From NCBI RefSeq assembly GCF_000524195.1, contig NW_020170408.1:840785-904784 (forward strand): a stretch of DNA of 64,000 nt, in the 5' to 3' direction. The notes under the pieces are model-generated. The model had not been told where the DNA came from and searched no databases. It saw nothing but the letters and a program-made list of their open reading frames with translations. The position numbers and the translations under genes are program-made. This DNA is from Echinococcus granulosus (Eukaryota > Platyhelminthes > Cestoda > Cyclophyllidea > Taeniidae). Below are positions 1 to 13,791 of the stretch, in pieces; the first letter of the stretch is position 1; each line of letters starts with the position of its first letter.

Positions 1-1863
1 GAGCAGCTCATTTCTGTCACCGTCTTTGACTCTCAGGGTGACTCCAATCAAATTTCTTAGCTTTCACTACTGCCAGTCTTTATTGCACCTTCAAGAAGGA
101 CTCAAAAATTTAGACTCACTGCCATACATAGACTAAGTTGCGCAACCAGAGTGTGAGATAGTGAAGAAGAAAAAAAAATAGCTGTAGGCTACTTTAATGA
201 GGCATTTTAAATGACTCTGACTAGAAGGAGGGGGCGGATGTGATAGAGAAAAAATGGGAATGACAGGTGTACTTTTGTGTGTAGAATAAGCTGCGAATCA
301 CACAATGCCAGCCTAAAGTCTGGTTAGATGGACTAGGCTAAGGTGGTTACTTCAGACCTTGTTCTTCAGGCAAATTTTGCATTTTACCTATTTAGCAGAT
401 CGCATCACTCTTCAGTAGTAAAATTTTTTTAAGTTCTTGAACCTCAGCTTTAACCAAAGCAGTTGCTCAAATAACCAAAGGTGACAAGGTTTGAGAGGAT
501 TCGAAAATGAGCATGATCATCGCAGTGTTTCAAGGTTTCTTGTCCTGTTAATTGATCATTAAATAAAATTAACTAACTGATCAGTAAAAAAATTATCTCA
601 CCGGTCACGATGTCTTCCTCTTCATCACTCACTCTCATGCGGTGTCGTCCATGATGTCATCCAATGCCTAACTTTCAAGCAGTAGCAGTCCCATCCGATT
701 GATTGACTTTTTCAAGGGGAGCAAATAATCCAGCCCATGTAGACCGGAAAGTCCTCTTTTCCTTAGGGAATCAGGAATGTATTCTTGCCTAAAATAAAAA
801 AGTAGAGACGAAGGGAGGAGTTTCTTGTTCTGAAAAACGCGTAACTTTCGCTTCGCGTTCACCATTTTCGGTCAAGCGTCTCGGTGGCACAGGATGGCAT
901 AATAGACTATTTCATGCCTTTTTCTTCTTGGTCAGTCGGGATTCCAGATTGCCCTGAACTTTCACCTTCGTTGGCAGATGAAGAGCAAGAGGCTTCATGC
1001 TCCATAATACAGTGATTTGACAAGGTCAAAGTGACCATTCTCGATTGTTGCAGGTGTCACCCTTCTATCAGCATTCCATGCTTAGACTGGAAGTGGTCGC
1101 CATTGATACTCCGATGGATGCTCTTCAATACCCCATTTGTGACAGGGAATCAAGAATGGCTAAAAGTGGCGATCTTCAGAAGCAAGAAGAGGAGCTTCAC
1201 CACAGCAAACACTCTCCATCAGGCAAGACGAGATTAGGCCAACGCAGGAGAGAAGAGAGAATCCCGAACCTCTCTGCCACCTATAACGTGAAATATCGTG
1301 ATTTAGGACTAACGCTTTTGGCAGTCTCCGATTTCTCCTTTCCAGTGGAGAATGGAGTGTATTCACCGTCAGAAGCGAACTTCTGGAGATGTGAACGTGC
1401 ATTGCAATGGAGCTAGAATGCGCTTGAAACTCCCCTAGGAGAGTGCAATCAAGCGTGGATGAGTCACTGACGCATGGGTTTTCCTGGGCAAGAGGTGGAG
1501 GTGGAGAAGGGCTGCGCTGTAAGCGTGGTCTTCGTCGGCGTCTCCCCTGCCTCTCCACTCCTCCACGCCTTCGCTCCACTCCACTCCACTCCGCTCCTTG
1601 CCTCCCCTCCCCATTCTCCCGAAACACACGCACACACACACACCTCTAATTAGTCATTCAATGATTCAACCTCCGTTTCGTCTGTGGTTTTTTGGATGTA
1701 TTACATTGTGGTCATAAGAGAACGAAAAAATACTGACAGATATGAACGGGATCACTTTATTCGAGGCGAGATAACATATCTGGATAATTGTTGGAAGAGG
1801 TCAATAAAATCCCCACTTTCTGTGAATTGAAGAAAAAATTTGTCGACAAAAAGATTTCATTTT

Positions 1864-2052
1864 CTAAAATTTTACCAAACAGCATTTGTTTACATGAGGT
1901 GGTAGAATAGGGGGGGGGGGGTGCAATACCACCTTGCCGCCCTTATGAATCGAGTCTACCTCGACGCCAAGACCGCAGAAGCCTCGTGGCATTACCAGTG
2001 CAGCATTTGCAGAAGATGCGATCAGCAAAAAGGCAAAAAAAGTCGCCCGCAT
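1864..2052 (-). CDS. Possible first exon of a small secreted protein
   Basis: A reading frame starting at 2052 encodes a textbook signal peptide: Met-Arg, then a hydrophobic core FFAFLLIA, then an SSANA cleavage-like site, followed by a short mature segment containing GFCGLGVEVD. The last third of the frame is proline-rich only because it reads a long homopolymer (the G11 run on the + strand), so a real coding exon would probably end before it. I found no convincing downstream exon on the minus strand. It could be the first exon of a secreted peptide gene or a chance signal-like frame. Confidence 0.25.
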   Translation of the reverse strand: MRATFFAFLLIASSANAALVMPRGFCGLGVEVDSIHKGGKVVLHPPPPILPPHVNKCCLVKF

Positions 2053-5000
2053 GCTCGATTTCAATGTATGATGTGAGTTTCGAGGATGGATGTCTCAAGT
2101 TCACAAGCGGTGTGAGAGATGAAACACTCCTTGTGCGACTGCACTAGCTACAAAAGTCTTTGAAGTTGGTTAGGCAAGTGGGTGCACCCAAATGACAGGA
2201 GGATAGGTGTTTGTTCACACAAGCTATGCAAATGCATCGTTGTTGGTGTGTTGACTGATTGACTTGTAATGCTGGTTTGGTTAGGCAGGAAAACAATGCC
2301 GCTGGTCAGCCTCTGATGGTTCACACTAACTTGCATTTCGGCGGAACTCAGCCCTTCATGTTCAGGAAGGCTCTGACCTGTGAGAGGGTGGGTGGTGGAC
2401 TTCTGGTATTCAGAAGGTTAAATATTTGCCACTCAGGTCCACCTACTTATTGTGGGTGGATGAAATTAACCCCCTCCTTTTCTTCGTCACAAACCGACCA
2501 AAAGAAGGCCAGTAGACAACTAACCCATGAAAACTTCCATTTTTTAGAATGGGAATAGAAAGGCGACACTGCCAAATCCTCCGTATTCTAGCCATTTTCC
2601 TGCAAGTGATTAAACTCCTCTTCTGTAAATTTAGACAGGCAAAGTAGACAGTGCAGAAGTAAAAGGGAGACGGGATGGGTTGCTTGCTTCTTGTGGAATT
2701 TGCAGTCGGCTTTGTGCCGCCTTGGTGATTAATTCGACGAAGAAAATGCTTAAAGAATCTTTCTGCAATTATCGGCTCTGCAGCATAAAGAAAAAGTGCA
2801 CAGCAATAACTTGACTACTTTATGAAATAGAATGGTGGTGTGGTACATTGGTGGTACCTCAGAAAAAGCATAGAATGGCTATTTCAACATTTATGTGGCC
2901 TTCAAAATATTCCTAATTCATCACTTAGCTTTAAAATTTGGTGCCAATTTCGCGCATATGTGACGCCTCAATTTTCCCCTCTGAAGTCGGTGTCACAAGT
3001 TTGTGACACGCGTATTCTCCACCAGGTCAAGCCGCAGTTGAATTAGTGAGTTCCCTTTGAGAATTTTGGTAACGAGCCCTTTAATGACATTGCAGCTAGT
3101 TGACGAAGTCACCTTTGCTGTGAGAACTTTGGTGTGCCTTGGTGTCACGTAACAAAATACAACATCTAGACGACACGCACAGACGGACACCTGGCTGACT
3201 AGCTAGCTAAAGAAAAAACAGAGACGTATCGACGAGGGGGACAGACACGAGTACAGCGAGTTAACCGGTATCTAGTATAGCCAACATGTTTGCCTTCCCG
3301 TCTAGACATGGCCCTTTCTCATTGTGTCTAGCTTTTGATGATTTACATTGTGAGCTAGATATATGACTCGAGAAAATGGGATTCTTTTCTCTTATTAAAT
3401 TAATCAAGGACGGCAATAATAAAAAAGGTTTGCTATGGACTTGCTGCAAACGCTGCCAACTTCTGAGTCTCTGACAAAGGGGAGGCAGATGTGGAAGCGA
3501 ACAAGGTTTGCACTTTTTTGAGTACCATAATTAAAGAATGACATATTCAACTAAGGAATATCATTTTTTTTCTTCTAAACGCCGAAACGCTTTCACTTTT
3601 GTATGATAGTTTGTAGATTTGAGCCGATTTAGTGGCTGTACCAGTTGCGACTACGCCAAACAAATTTCGCAGGTGTGCAAATGTTTAACGACTGCATTGG
3701 TTGCTATCATACAAATCAAGGTGGCGAAGTTGATTGGATAAAACAATTTTACAACGCACATAAAAACACCAATAACTTTATTTAGCCGAATTATAAGTTA
3801 TTTTAAGAATCCCAAGAAGTTAGCTTAAAAAAATCCTAAAACTGATGTTGGGAACGCCTAACATTGTTTAAGTGAAGGCCTCTCGCCAATTTTTTTAAAA
3901 TTTTGAATAAACCTTTCCTCCTTTCTAGCTGTGTAGACTGGATCGTGAACTGAGATTAAAGATGGAGGAAATTGCAAAAATTCAGAATATTTATGAATTT
4001 TCAGACAGATAAGCTTGTACGGTGCTGCGATTTCGCTGCTATGACTGATTTTCGCCTTCTAAGGAAGTCATTTATCTCATTCACATTTGAACCTCCCCAT
4101 GATCGCAATTACGCATGTACCAAGCACTTTTGAAAAAAGTTATAATTTTTGCACTTCTGCACAAATTTGATTCCTACGACGGAGCATCTGTTTAAGTGCT
4201 TAGGCATTTTAGTCTCCCCGGTTCGCGCTTCCACTTCGTGGTATGCCTTCCTACGATTTCAGGCAGCCGAGGTAGGGAAGAGGGGAAAATATCCTGATTT
4301 ATTTGGGCAGTTATCCGGCCCAAACGCCACGGAATGTAGACATTGCCTCAAGTGGCTAAATCTGTGGTGGCTCTTTACAGAAAAGGTTCAGTGTAGAACA
4401 TCAACCAAATGAATTCACCGTTTTGCAAAGGACGCGATATGTAGAAATCCTTATCAGACCTACTGAATATGTTACCTTTGTTCAGTAGTATTCGCCCTGA
4501 TATGCCAAACTATCAAATCAATGGGGTTGTTGCTGAATAAAAGGAGAGTTTATGAGTGATTTTGTTTTTGTTTTAGCTTATATATTAGCCTTCGGTCTGC
4601 ATAACATATTACCGTCCTTTCAGCCCCCCTGTCCCCCAGCCGTAAACCACTCTCTATTGGTGGCCTACATTATGACCACAGAGAGGATCGGCGACGCTGA
4701 AGTTATTAAACCATTAAGCAGAATTTTCACGCTTTTGAAAGAGTAAGATAAGCTTTAGAAACAAAGCTCTCAACAGAATGTAGGTAGCTTAATTTGGTCT
4801 GTGGTATATTTACCAATCACTTCAGACAATCGTTTGGATGCTTAAAAGTTTGCAATTGCAAGAACTTCCACATTCCACAAAAAGGATTTGGAGAAAGTCA
4901 GTGCCATCCAGAGAGGATTCGGTGAGTCCGTGAAGAAGAGTGGACTGTAAACCGAGGTGATCTAACATTCTTTATGCTGTAACTGAACAAGAGCTGACTT

Positions 5001-5340
5001 ATGCAATTCATTTTCCACAGATTTGTTTTCTAATTTTGGTGGTGTGGCTTTCCGTCTGAGGTGATTCACTTAACCAAAGCACACTCACGAAGCACATGAC
5101 GTCTGCTGGGAGGACCTAAGCAAGACAGTGTCAGAGTACTTCAATGGCTCTCTCAAGAGTTATGCACACGTAATTGCCACCTCGTGGGAATTTAAGTATT
5201 TGAGGTGTAAAGAAAGGAAAAAGGAAAAAATAATCTCATGTGATTGTGCAAGTGCTCTGCATACTTTTGTGACTTTGAATCACACAGAGACGTTAAAAAC
5301 AGCAAGAAAGGTGACTTTGAGAAAAGGTTCAAATGCACTG

Positions 5341-5566
5341 GTGTCTTTCCATCCATCCATCCGTCCATACATCCATCCTGTATCCATCCATCCATCCTGT
5401 ATCCATTCTGTNNNNNNNNNNNNNNNNNNNNNNNNNNNNNNNNNNNNNNNNNNNNNNNNNNNNNNNNNNNNNNNNNNNNNNNNNNNNNNNNNNNNNNNNN
5501 NNNNNNNNNNNTCCTGTATCCATCCATCCTGTATCCATCCATCCATCCATCCTGTATCCATACATC
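5341..5566. repeat. CATC/CTGTATC minisatellite (gapped)
   Basis: The tract is built from ATCCATCC blocks separated by TGTATCC, giving irregular units of about 12-20 bp. It is interrupted by an assembly gap, so its true length is unknown. Frames translated through it (Ser-Ile-His-Pro or Met-Asp-Gly-Tyr repeats) are artefacts of the repeat. The same motif recurs at 61110-61246. Confidence 0.9.
5412..5511. other. Assembly gap of 100 N
   Basis: Exactly 100 unknown bases lie inside the minisatellite. The round number indicates a placeholder of unknown true size. Confidence 0.99.
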
Positions 5567-8500
5567 TCTTTACCTACGTCTATATTTTTACGGCTACCTA
5601 TTTCTTCCTTTTAGATCCTTAAGTTTATAATTTCAGATTGAATGTGTTTTTTACAATTGTTGGCGGACAGATACGCTGCCATTTGATGCCTAATAAATAG
5701 ACGTAATGCATTGACAGGTGTGAATCATATTGCGTGGGTGTGCATGTGTGCGACTTTCTATTCCCTGCTCCATCTACAAATCTTTCCCAGTGCTCCAGTA
5801 CCTCCCTCCCTCCCATCTAATGACCAACCACTCTTGAAGTGGTCTGAAGTCATCCGTTGCCCAAAGAGAAGAAGATTTTTTCACTGTAGTGATTTCTCCC
5901 GTCTACCGTCCAAATAGCTAAAAATTTGAAGAGGAATTAGCATTTCGGCGTCTTAAAGTAATCTTCAAACAGGCAAGTGTATATCACATTCTCTAAGTAA
6001 TTTAAACCTGATTTTATGACAAGAGTAATGAGAGGGAAGTGGGGTAGAGTACAAACATAGAGTAGCTATGCCGACTGACGCATACCGAGGCCTTATAGTG
6101 ACACACTACGAACAAGTTCATGCATTTTACAGGTCCTAGCACGTTTTAACGGGCCATTGCATGGAGGTACGCTAAAAATGGCATCAACATTCTCTCTCTC
6201 TCTCTCTCTCTGTGTGTGTGGTGTGTATGTAGTTAAAAGAAAAGATGCTTTGATAGCATGTCTGACTAGCACCTGGCTTATCTGGACTCTACTATTTGGC
6301 CTTGGGTGTCACGTCCGGCATGACTTGGTATGTTGAAAGCATCATCTCATGCTTTTTGACAGTCGAGGCAAAGGAGTAGTTGCGGGCGGGACCATAGAGA
6401 CGGTGTTCATAAGTTCCAACCTTACAGCTCTCAATCTACACGGATTTCTTGATTTCCAACATTCTTGGAACATTTGATAGGAGTCAAGCTCACCACTACA
6501 TCACCTACAACAACTGGACATACTTCTGTAAATATCTTTTCCAGTTGCATAATCGTTTGGATTTACGGAATTCGACTCCTTCGAACATCACTACCCACAG
6601 TGGGAAAACGAGACATTTTCTAAGCCAAGAGGTGAATTGCACAGCTGTGATTAACCTTTATTTCCTTTCCCCCTCCGAATATGCCTGTCCAAAATCATAA
6701 ATTTCGATAGAGATATCCTGTCACGAGGGGTCCTTAAAAATGTCGCTAACCTTTTCAGCTGTGGTGACACAGGGTGGAGAAGGTCAGGATAAACACTTAC
6801 ACACACACACACATAGAGAGAGAGAGAAAGAGGGGGGTAAATGTCAGAAAGGTCCGTTTGTCAAGGTGGGCAAGGGAGGAGATAATGAATATTTACTTTA
6901 GACATCTAAAAATTGTGTATTTGGCCATATAGCCCACTCCCAAAAGTCCATTTGCTGCCAATACCCTTTTCTATAATCTGTGGAGTTTAGTATGTAGGGC
7001 AGCAGCCAAACGAGGTGGTAATAGGTGCATAAGTAAAGTACATATGTCTACATTCGGCAGCTGCTTTTATGTTAGTTCAAGCGGTAAAAATCTTTCAATG
7101 TTTGACCAAAAAAAATTGGGCGCCCAAATGTACTTGAGTTTTATAGGTCCCCCCTTGCCCTCCAACATCATGCATGGAAGGCGGAGGGAGAGGAGGTTAT
7201 TGAAGAGCCCTTTTTTGGCCCACCTTTAGTCTGTGCAGTAAATCTTCACCACGTTTGAGAATACTGATTGTTGAACCGTGTACTAGCTCCCATCAAATGT
7301 ATGTTGCCTACACTCCTGTCGTTAATAATTATTGCGGATTTCCTTTGATGCTACGGCCTATTTACTGGCACAACCCACTTATTCAATGTCCGGAATAAAT
7401 AAGCCGGCATGCTTTCCAAATCTTGCTGTTGAACAGCCCACGAGTGTGAAGGAGAGCGCGAGAAAACAGGCGAGCGAGAGAGGGAGAGAGCGAGACAAAC
7501 GCGCCAAGGCCGGCGGTCCCTTTGATGTGCTGGGGCGATGGTCACGAGACCTGAGGGCATAACTTGATAAGGCAGCGCTGAAGAGATGGGGGCAGAGCAG
7601 GGTGGGGGTGAGTGGGAAGGCGGTTCCCTTAAAGTGTAGCCTAGCTAAAGGAATGCATTCTTTTTGGCTGTTGTAGCAGCACAACCTCATGCTTCTGAGT
7701 GGCGGTGGTATACATGAAAATATCCATCTACCTTCAAGGTGGGTGATCAGCTGAGGGGGTCAATAAAAAAAGCATAAAAAATAATTATAAATGAACCATC
7801 ATTCAGATTTTATCGCACTTTGTGGGATTTTACGCGGAAAAGTATATACTTCACCTATCCCTTTATCGGGCGCAATGAAGGTATCAGAAAACGGTGCAGT
7901 CCAGGTTGCATCCTTAAAGAGTGGAAGGTCCGTTGAGCCTGACATGCAATTAAAACAAGCAGCATCTGACATTATCACACCTCTCCCTCCTTTTTAAGCG
8001 TTGCCTTCAATCATTTCTCTGCATAGTCACGCGAAGACATTTGATGCAACGCGTCGATTTTCATGGATCACCGTTGCAAAAGGTTTTGTGTACGATGCTC
8101 TCTAGCTTGATAAGCATTGGGTTATTTTCAGCTGCTCTGTCGATGGTGTCGACTTACTATTAGCCTCCTCGAAGGAGATGAGGAAGGGACCTTACCTCAG
8201 AATTTAAGTCTTTTCATCCCGACTCTTTGGCAAGACTTCTACAAAGTCAGGACAAATCGCCCTCCCTTCGAGAGACATTGAAGGCTCCAGGGACGCCTTG
8301 AGCAGCCAAAGCTCTCCAAATCTCCTCATTTGGAAATGCGCGTCTTCTTTTTTCTGCTACAAGAAAAAGACTTTTTGCTTCAGTTGTGTAGAAATGTTAC
8401 CACGTTATTTCTACTTATTAAAAAAAGTAAATGTACTTATTTTTTGCCTCAGGGCACTTTTATCTGCCCTGGTAAGTAATTTTACGACTGAATTACGTTT

Positions 8501-9910
8501 GCTTCAATTATTTATTTGTCGACGCGGGAGCTTTAATCTCTTCCTGGCAGTATGGCCTTCTGGAAAGCCCTATGGTTTGTACACCAGCAATAACCGATTC
8601 TTTTGCTTTCAAATGCCATACATCGGGTTTAAGGAAGTTTCCGAGTAGCTGGCTTTACTGTAAGCAGTGGCAAGCAGACCCGATTAAAATTAATGACTTT
8701 CTTAAACTGCTTAATTTAAGGCGAATTGCCAGGGGTAGCTGAATATGGGGAGGCCCATCAGAGCAAAGCTGCAGTAGTTAAATCCGTTTTCAATGACCAT
8801 CTTTGACTCTTGTTTTGTAAGAAATTAACGGTCTAAGAACCCCCATCACGAAGCTATCTAGGATTAAAATATAAATATTTGGGACTTAACTGTTACCTCC
8901 TTCGCGTCTGCGGCAGCTTAAGGTCTAGCATCTTCGAAGTGAGAACAAGACGGAGTAGATAAAAATAGCATTTGTGTAAAGCTACCCTGTATCAAGTGTC
9001 TCATTGGGTGGATGTGATTTCCTTTGCCTAGCTACCTACCACTGAAATATACTCATTGTAGAACATCGTTAACCCTTGAAAAACACACTATTTAGGAATG
9101 CCTCTTTTTTTAACGCAATTGAGAATGTAGTAAGATTAACTGGTTGCTTTAATGACGTTGAGGCTACATACTTTTCGCCTCCTCCAGCGGCCAAGAGGAG
9201 GGCTGGAGATGATGTATAAAAGCGTAAAGCACAAATAATGGTAAATCATATATTTTGGTTTGGCATTCGAAAAGGTGGATTCTTTACTCCTTACGGCTTG
9301 TTCTGCCTCACGGCGTGTAATTACATTCGTGCTTACACCAAACCATTCTTTCTTCGCCCCATAGCTAAACCGTTATCCATGCAGCTTTAATTATTAAAGC
9401 AGTAGGCTACACTTGGAGGGTTATAATCTAAACAATGTACTAAGAAAAGATTGAATAAAGTTATAAAATCCCAGATTTCGCACTGAAATGACTTGCGTCG
9501 GAAAGTTTTTAAAGCAGATGCATTTGTGTGCAGTAATTCTATGGTTAAAATTTAAAAAATATGCTAGAAATATAAAAGGTACAAAAGTTGTTTCATTTTA
9601 GAGTAGGTATACATGATTTCATATGGCACAAAGTTGTCTGGTATGTAAAGTGAACTCACTATGATAAATACGCTTAAATACGTTTTAGCAAGGCAAAAAT
9701 ACAAATAGACCAAAACAAGAGAGGTTTTTCTGTGTCTAAATATAGGGGTTTTGCTGCATTTATGATGATATTGCTTAATTACTTGGCGCGGGAGTCGTTT
9801 CTTCAAGGTTACGTCTTGGTTGCCCCCTCTGGGTAACGACTTTTTTGTTTTTACTATGTTAATATATGAATAGTAAGTGTTGATGCCTGTGTCATTTATT
9901 TAAAAAATAG

Positions 9911-12900
9911 CCGTGTTATTCTGCCTCTTACTGTTGACGAGTATCAGATTGCTCAACTGTATGCCGTAGCGAAGGCATCTAAAGAACAAACTGGAGGGGG
10001 TGACGGCGTTGAGGTCTTGCAAAATTGTCCCTTCGATGATAAAGTTTTCCCTCCGAAATCTCCACTTCTTGATGGCTTTGAAACAGGGCAGTACACACAC
10101 AAAATTTATCATGTGGCGAGCAAATTGCCATCATTTGTCTCGGCTCTCCTTCCCTCCAGTTTGATGACATTCAACGAGATTGCGTGGAATGCTTACCCCT
10201 ACTGCCGAACTGTTTTAACGGTTAGTATGCATATTCTTCGTGCATGAACTTCTTTAGAACGACTTTTTTGAACAGAAGTTGGAGATAAAGATCGAATCTC
10301 TGCATTCCGCTGACATAACACTCGAAAACGTAACTTCAGCTTTTCGTTTGTTGGTCAACCTTACTAGGCGCACAACCTCCCTAGCGATTTACTAGCCAAA
10401 AGAAAGATAATATATGTAGATATCTCTACCTCTGCCGCAGCTGGTGACACAAACCCCGGAGAGGATCCGACTGAATATGTCTCTAAAAAGACCAAAAGAG
10501 GTCCACTGCCAAAGGGGCGATGGTGGGAGGTAAATTTTGAACTCATCATTTTTTTACTATTTGACTTTCGTCTAGAAAAAACACAACTGTCCCGTCATGT
10601 GCGCTTACAAATTAGTGACGTGTGAATTTAAGGTATGGGGTTTCCAGGGCCGTGTTGAAGATATGATTCAGCGCGTGAGTCATTGTAGCCAGTTTTGTTA
10701 AGGTTTTGTCAGTCGCATATTTCCCATCTGTATTTCATTTTTATTGTCTGACCGATAAGTTCGTACCATAAATTTTAAATCGTGGGCATTCTTTAAATGC
10801 ATACGATTTTGTGCACGCATTATAAAGTACACGTATGGAGATGTGATCCGTTGGTGAGGCACTATCGTGCTCCACTCCAAATTCGTATCATTAAGTGTCG
10901 GTTAAACTGCTAAACGCGATTCCATTTGATCTGCTTCGTAAATTGAGTTCAAGCAGATTCCAGAGTCGTATAAACTTCTCGTTTAATCGACTTTGTTGCA
11001 TTTTTTGGAAGGTGCAAAATGTGGCATCGTAAAGTGTCGGCTAGAAACGATTTAAACGTTTAATTCGACTTTGATGATGTATCACCCAGAGGTAGATACA
11101 GTAGTGAAGACTTACATAATGTTGCCTGTTAAAACTAAGGCTGTCGAGTTGTGCGTAGTTGTTTTTTTCACAGGTATCAGTGGTTATTTCCAAATTGTCC
11201 ACTCTTTCCTGGCTCCACACCCATCATTTCATCCACTGAATAGCATCCTTTGCATGTGTGTGTATGTGGTGGGCTGTAGGCAGAACTTTTCCTTGTAAAT
11301 GCCTTTCCCAGGCCTAGACAATTGCCCACTAAGATCTGAAGGATGCGCGAGAAGAACCTCTTCCTCAAAAGTAGCCAGGTCTAAATGATCCAGTTGAGAG
11401 AAGGTATCATTGTCACAAGGCAACGCAAAACCTATGAGACGATTCGCTCTCGAGGTGACCGGGGAGGTGGTGGAGGAATACTGTCTTTTTGTCCTCCTTA
11501 TTCCTCTCACACCTCTCCTAGCTCTAATTATTCTCCTTTCCTCGAAATTTGACAATCGTGTATCCACATCCAGGGTAGAATAGAGAGTTGAGAAATAGGA
11601 CTGAGATGGAAAGAGAGGTGATTATGGCTGGATTGTTACCTTCCAGTGACAAGATTTAATTAGCAGTTGGGGGCAAATTCGTGTCATGCTACTAAGGTCT
11701 TATTACAAGCTCTCTCATCTGTAAAAATCGCATTTGATCTCCGGTGTGAAATCCTACCTATGGTGGCGAATCCCACCCTCTGAATAATTTGGCCAGTCAA
11801 AAGTTTTCCAAGTGGGTGCTTTGTCAAGATTTGGAACAGCACCACCGTCCATTCTGTTTTAACTGTTACTGGCTATCGTAAGTAACTGACCAAGGGCACG
11901 TTCCGCCTTATCTGTGAGTAGTAGCTTCTGGAGTCACGTCATGGGTGTTTTCACTCTACGATCACTGATGTGACAGAGGTGTTTGTAAAATTCTCACATA
12001 CGAAACGAACACGCCCATACCAAACGAAGCTTTGATGTTAGCTAGGAAAAAGTACTCTTCCTATTTATCCTTGGCCTGACGAATTTGTTGGCAGCCCCTC
12101 ATTGTCCTCATTATCTCCGTACTTTGTAAACTTTTGCGAACCCGTGAATTGGATAGTCTTGTCACTTTTTAACACAACTTGGAGGGAAGTACTACGGACT
12201 TAAATACGGGTCGTGGAGGTGAGGTGAGTCATGCCGTCAAAAATAATGGTCCGGTGTACTTTTAAAATACCTCATAAAGGTGTTTGTATTGCCTTTTTTT
12301 ATCTCCCACCTAAAGCAGAATTACAACACAGTGTATATCTCGCCAATGTATTATTTTGTGGGCAATTGGGTGATCATTAGAATAACTGCAGTTGGTATAG
12401 CAACAGTTCAATGGTGGCAATTTTACTACGCACAAAATGCAGGCGGCGTTCAAATTTAACCGGCAGTTTTGAGTTTATTAAGAAAAGGGTGGGTTCTAGG
12501 ACGCGGAGAGTGCTTCCCCCTTTCCAATGTAGGTTCACCTGGCACAAATTGCATCATTCGGCTTCACTGTTATGATGTCCGTTGCGCGGCGACTTCGATG
12601 GATGGTTATGCCCACTGTTTTCACGGAAGGACCCATCTCTTGGCTCATCATGAGCATGTAGAGTGGTAAGCTGTGGACTGGCAACCACCTCATTTGAGAT
12701 TGTCAATGACAGAGGTACGGTCGCTTTTGAAGTGTCTACATCGATCAAGTCTCCTTGCCTCACTGGGCTTGTGGACGTTTGGGCAAATGTGTATCCACAC
12801 TCTCAAGATTTACGCCTCTGCTTGGAAAGAATAATCTTGACCGCAAACTGTTTTATGTATGTGTACTCAATACCGGTTTTGCCGGCAAATTTGCCACCGC

Positions 12901-13317
12901 TGCGAATTGTATCACCAGCGGAAGTATCCCTCCCCGATGTCCTGCATGAAGTTACAAGTTGAAAATGAGTCAATCATTCTAAAAGCTTGATTTAATTCCG
13001 CCGCCTCTTCTATAATTTGGCTGGTTCTGTTTTTTTTTACAATCTCACCAACGATCGCATCCATCCTCTGCACAGCAAGAAGAACGCGTCTTCACAATCC
13101 TTCACCGTCAGCTCTTCTGTTGGACTGACGAATGGTACGGCATGACGATGCGAGATATTCGCAAATTGGAGGACGTCACCAAAGGTGAACTCGAAACTGT
13201 ACGTTTGTGTAACCGCTTAAATGCTTCTCAGTAGCACTTTGCTGAACCAGCCACTGGTGTAAATTTCAGCAGCGTCGATCCTCCCAACTGCGAGGCTTGA
13301 AAATAAATGAGTCGTAG
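9911..13317 (+). CDS. Class I phosphatidylinositol transfer protein (PITP alpha/beta-like), first exon missing
   Basis: Exons read as 9911-10220, 10276-10329, 10368-10529, 10576-10674, 13076-13198 and 13270-13317 (stop TAG), all in phase with GT/AG introns of 55, 38, 46, 2401 and 71 nt. The product, about 265 residues without exon 1, matches the whole PITP fold. It has [12 protein letters not shown] at the N-terminus, [61 protein letters not shown] and, near the end, [12 protein letters not shown]. Human PITPNA is about 270 residues, so only a few N-terminal residues are missing. The exon begins with one base completing a Tyr or Phe codon. Family members move phosphatidylinositol and phosphatidylcholine between membranes in the cytosol. 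The [11 protein letters not shown] form and the early C-terminal end fit the soluble class I type rather than the multidomain RdgB type. An AATAAA at 13786-13791 is a plausible poly(A) signal. Confidence 0.93.
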
Positions 13318-13431
13318 ACGTGGTGCCTCACCTACCGCTTCTGCCTCTCAAATGAATTACTTCTTTTCTATTATTGGCCACAGTGGCTCCCTTCTTTTCA
13401 TTATTTTACCCTATCATTGCACCCCCGCTTA

Positions 13432-13437
13432 TTTATT
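13432..13437 (-). other. Candidate poly(A) signal of the KIF13-like gene
   Basis: On the minus strand this reads AATAAA, about 475 bases beyond the KIF13-like stop at 13912. I saw no closer canonical signal. Confidence 0.3.
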
Positions 13438-13785
13438 TCAAAAGAAAATAACTTCCTTGATATGCTTCTAGTTTTGCCCGTCTTCGTTTCTGTGATGGTC
13501 GTGATGCCTACTTCACGACTCTCCTAGCCTTTCTCGACTCAGGATGAGCCATAGCGTCTAAATCAGTGAAAGAGAGGTCAGTGACCTCGAGTGGTTTACC
13601 GTCGGAGAACTGACCCCCTTCAATAAGCAGTAGAGGTCAAATTTGTCTCCCAAGTTATCAGATCCGCGGAGTGATGATTACTTACTCGTATATTCAAAAA
13701 GAGGCTGTTGGAATACAACTTTGCTGACATTCATCAGCTGGTAGTAATAGCATTACCCCTAGGGAGTTGGATAAATATCCAGTAA

Positions 13786-13791
13786 AATAAA
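13786..13791 (+). other. Candidate poly(A) signal of the PITP gene
   Basis: AATAAA lies 469 bases after the PITP stop and just before a run of G. An earlier AATAAA at 13302-13307 falls inside the last coding exon and is unlikely to be used. Confidence 0.4.

Larger units (their letters stand above)
1..9910. other. Gene-poor region upstream of the PITP gene
   Basis: I see no exon in this stretch that I can assign to a known family. Open frames here are short, lack recognisable domains and often run through low-complexity sequence, such as the purine/pyrimidine-rich block at 1490-1640. It contains a (CT)n(GT)n tract at about 6193-6228, an (AC)n(AG)n tract at about 6800-6832, a G11 run near 1911-1921 and a gapped minisatellite near 5.35-5.57 kb. 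The missing first exon of the PITP gene should lie here or further upstream; it would encode only a handful of residues, so it is easily overlooked. Confidence 0.5.

Noticed and set aside
1160..1649. Overlapping Arg/Pro/Ser-rich frames on both strands
   Set aside because: They translate a low-complexity CTCC/GGAG-rich tract in several frames, with no domain and no splice context.
5128..5630. Six frames through the minisatellite and N gap
   Set aside because: Repetitive Ser-Ile-His-Pro or Met-Asp-Gly-Tyr products arise from the repeat and unknown bases.
6361..6395. Candidate first exon of the PITP gene (AAG-GAG-TA before GT)
   Set aside because: No in-frame ATG precedes it and the donor is poor.
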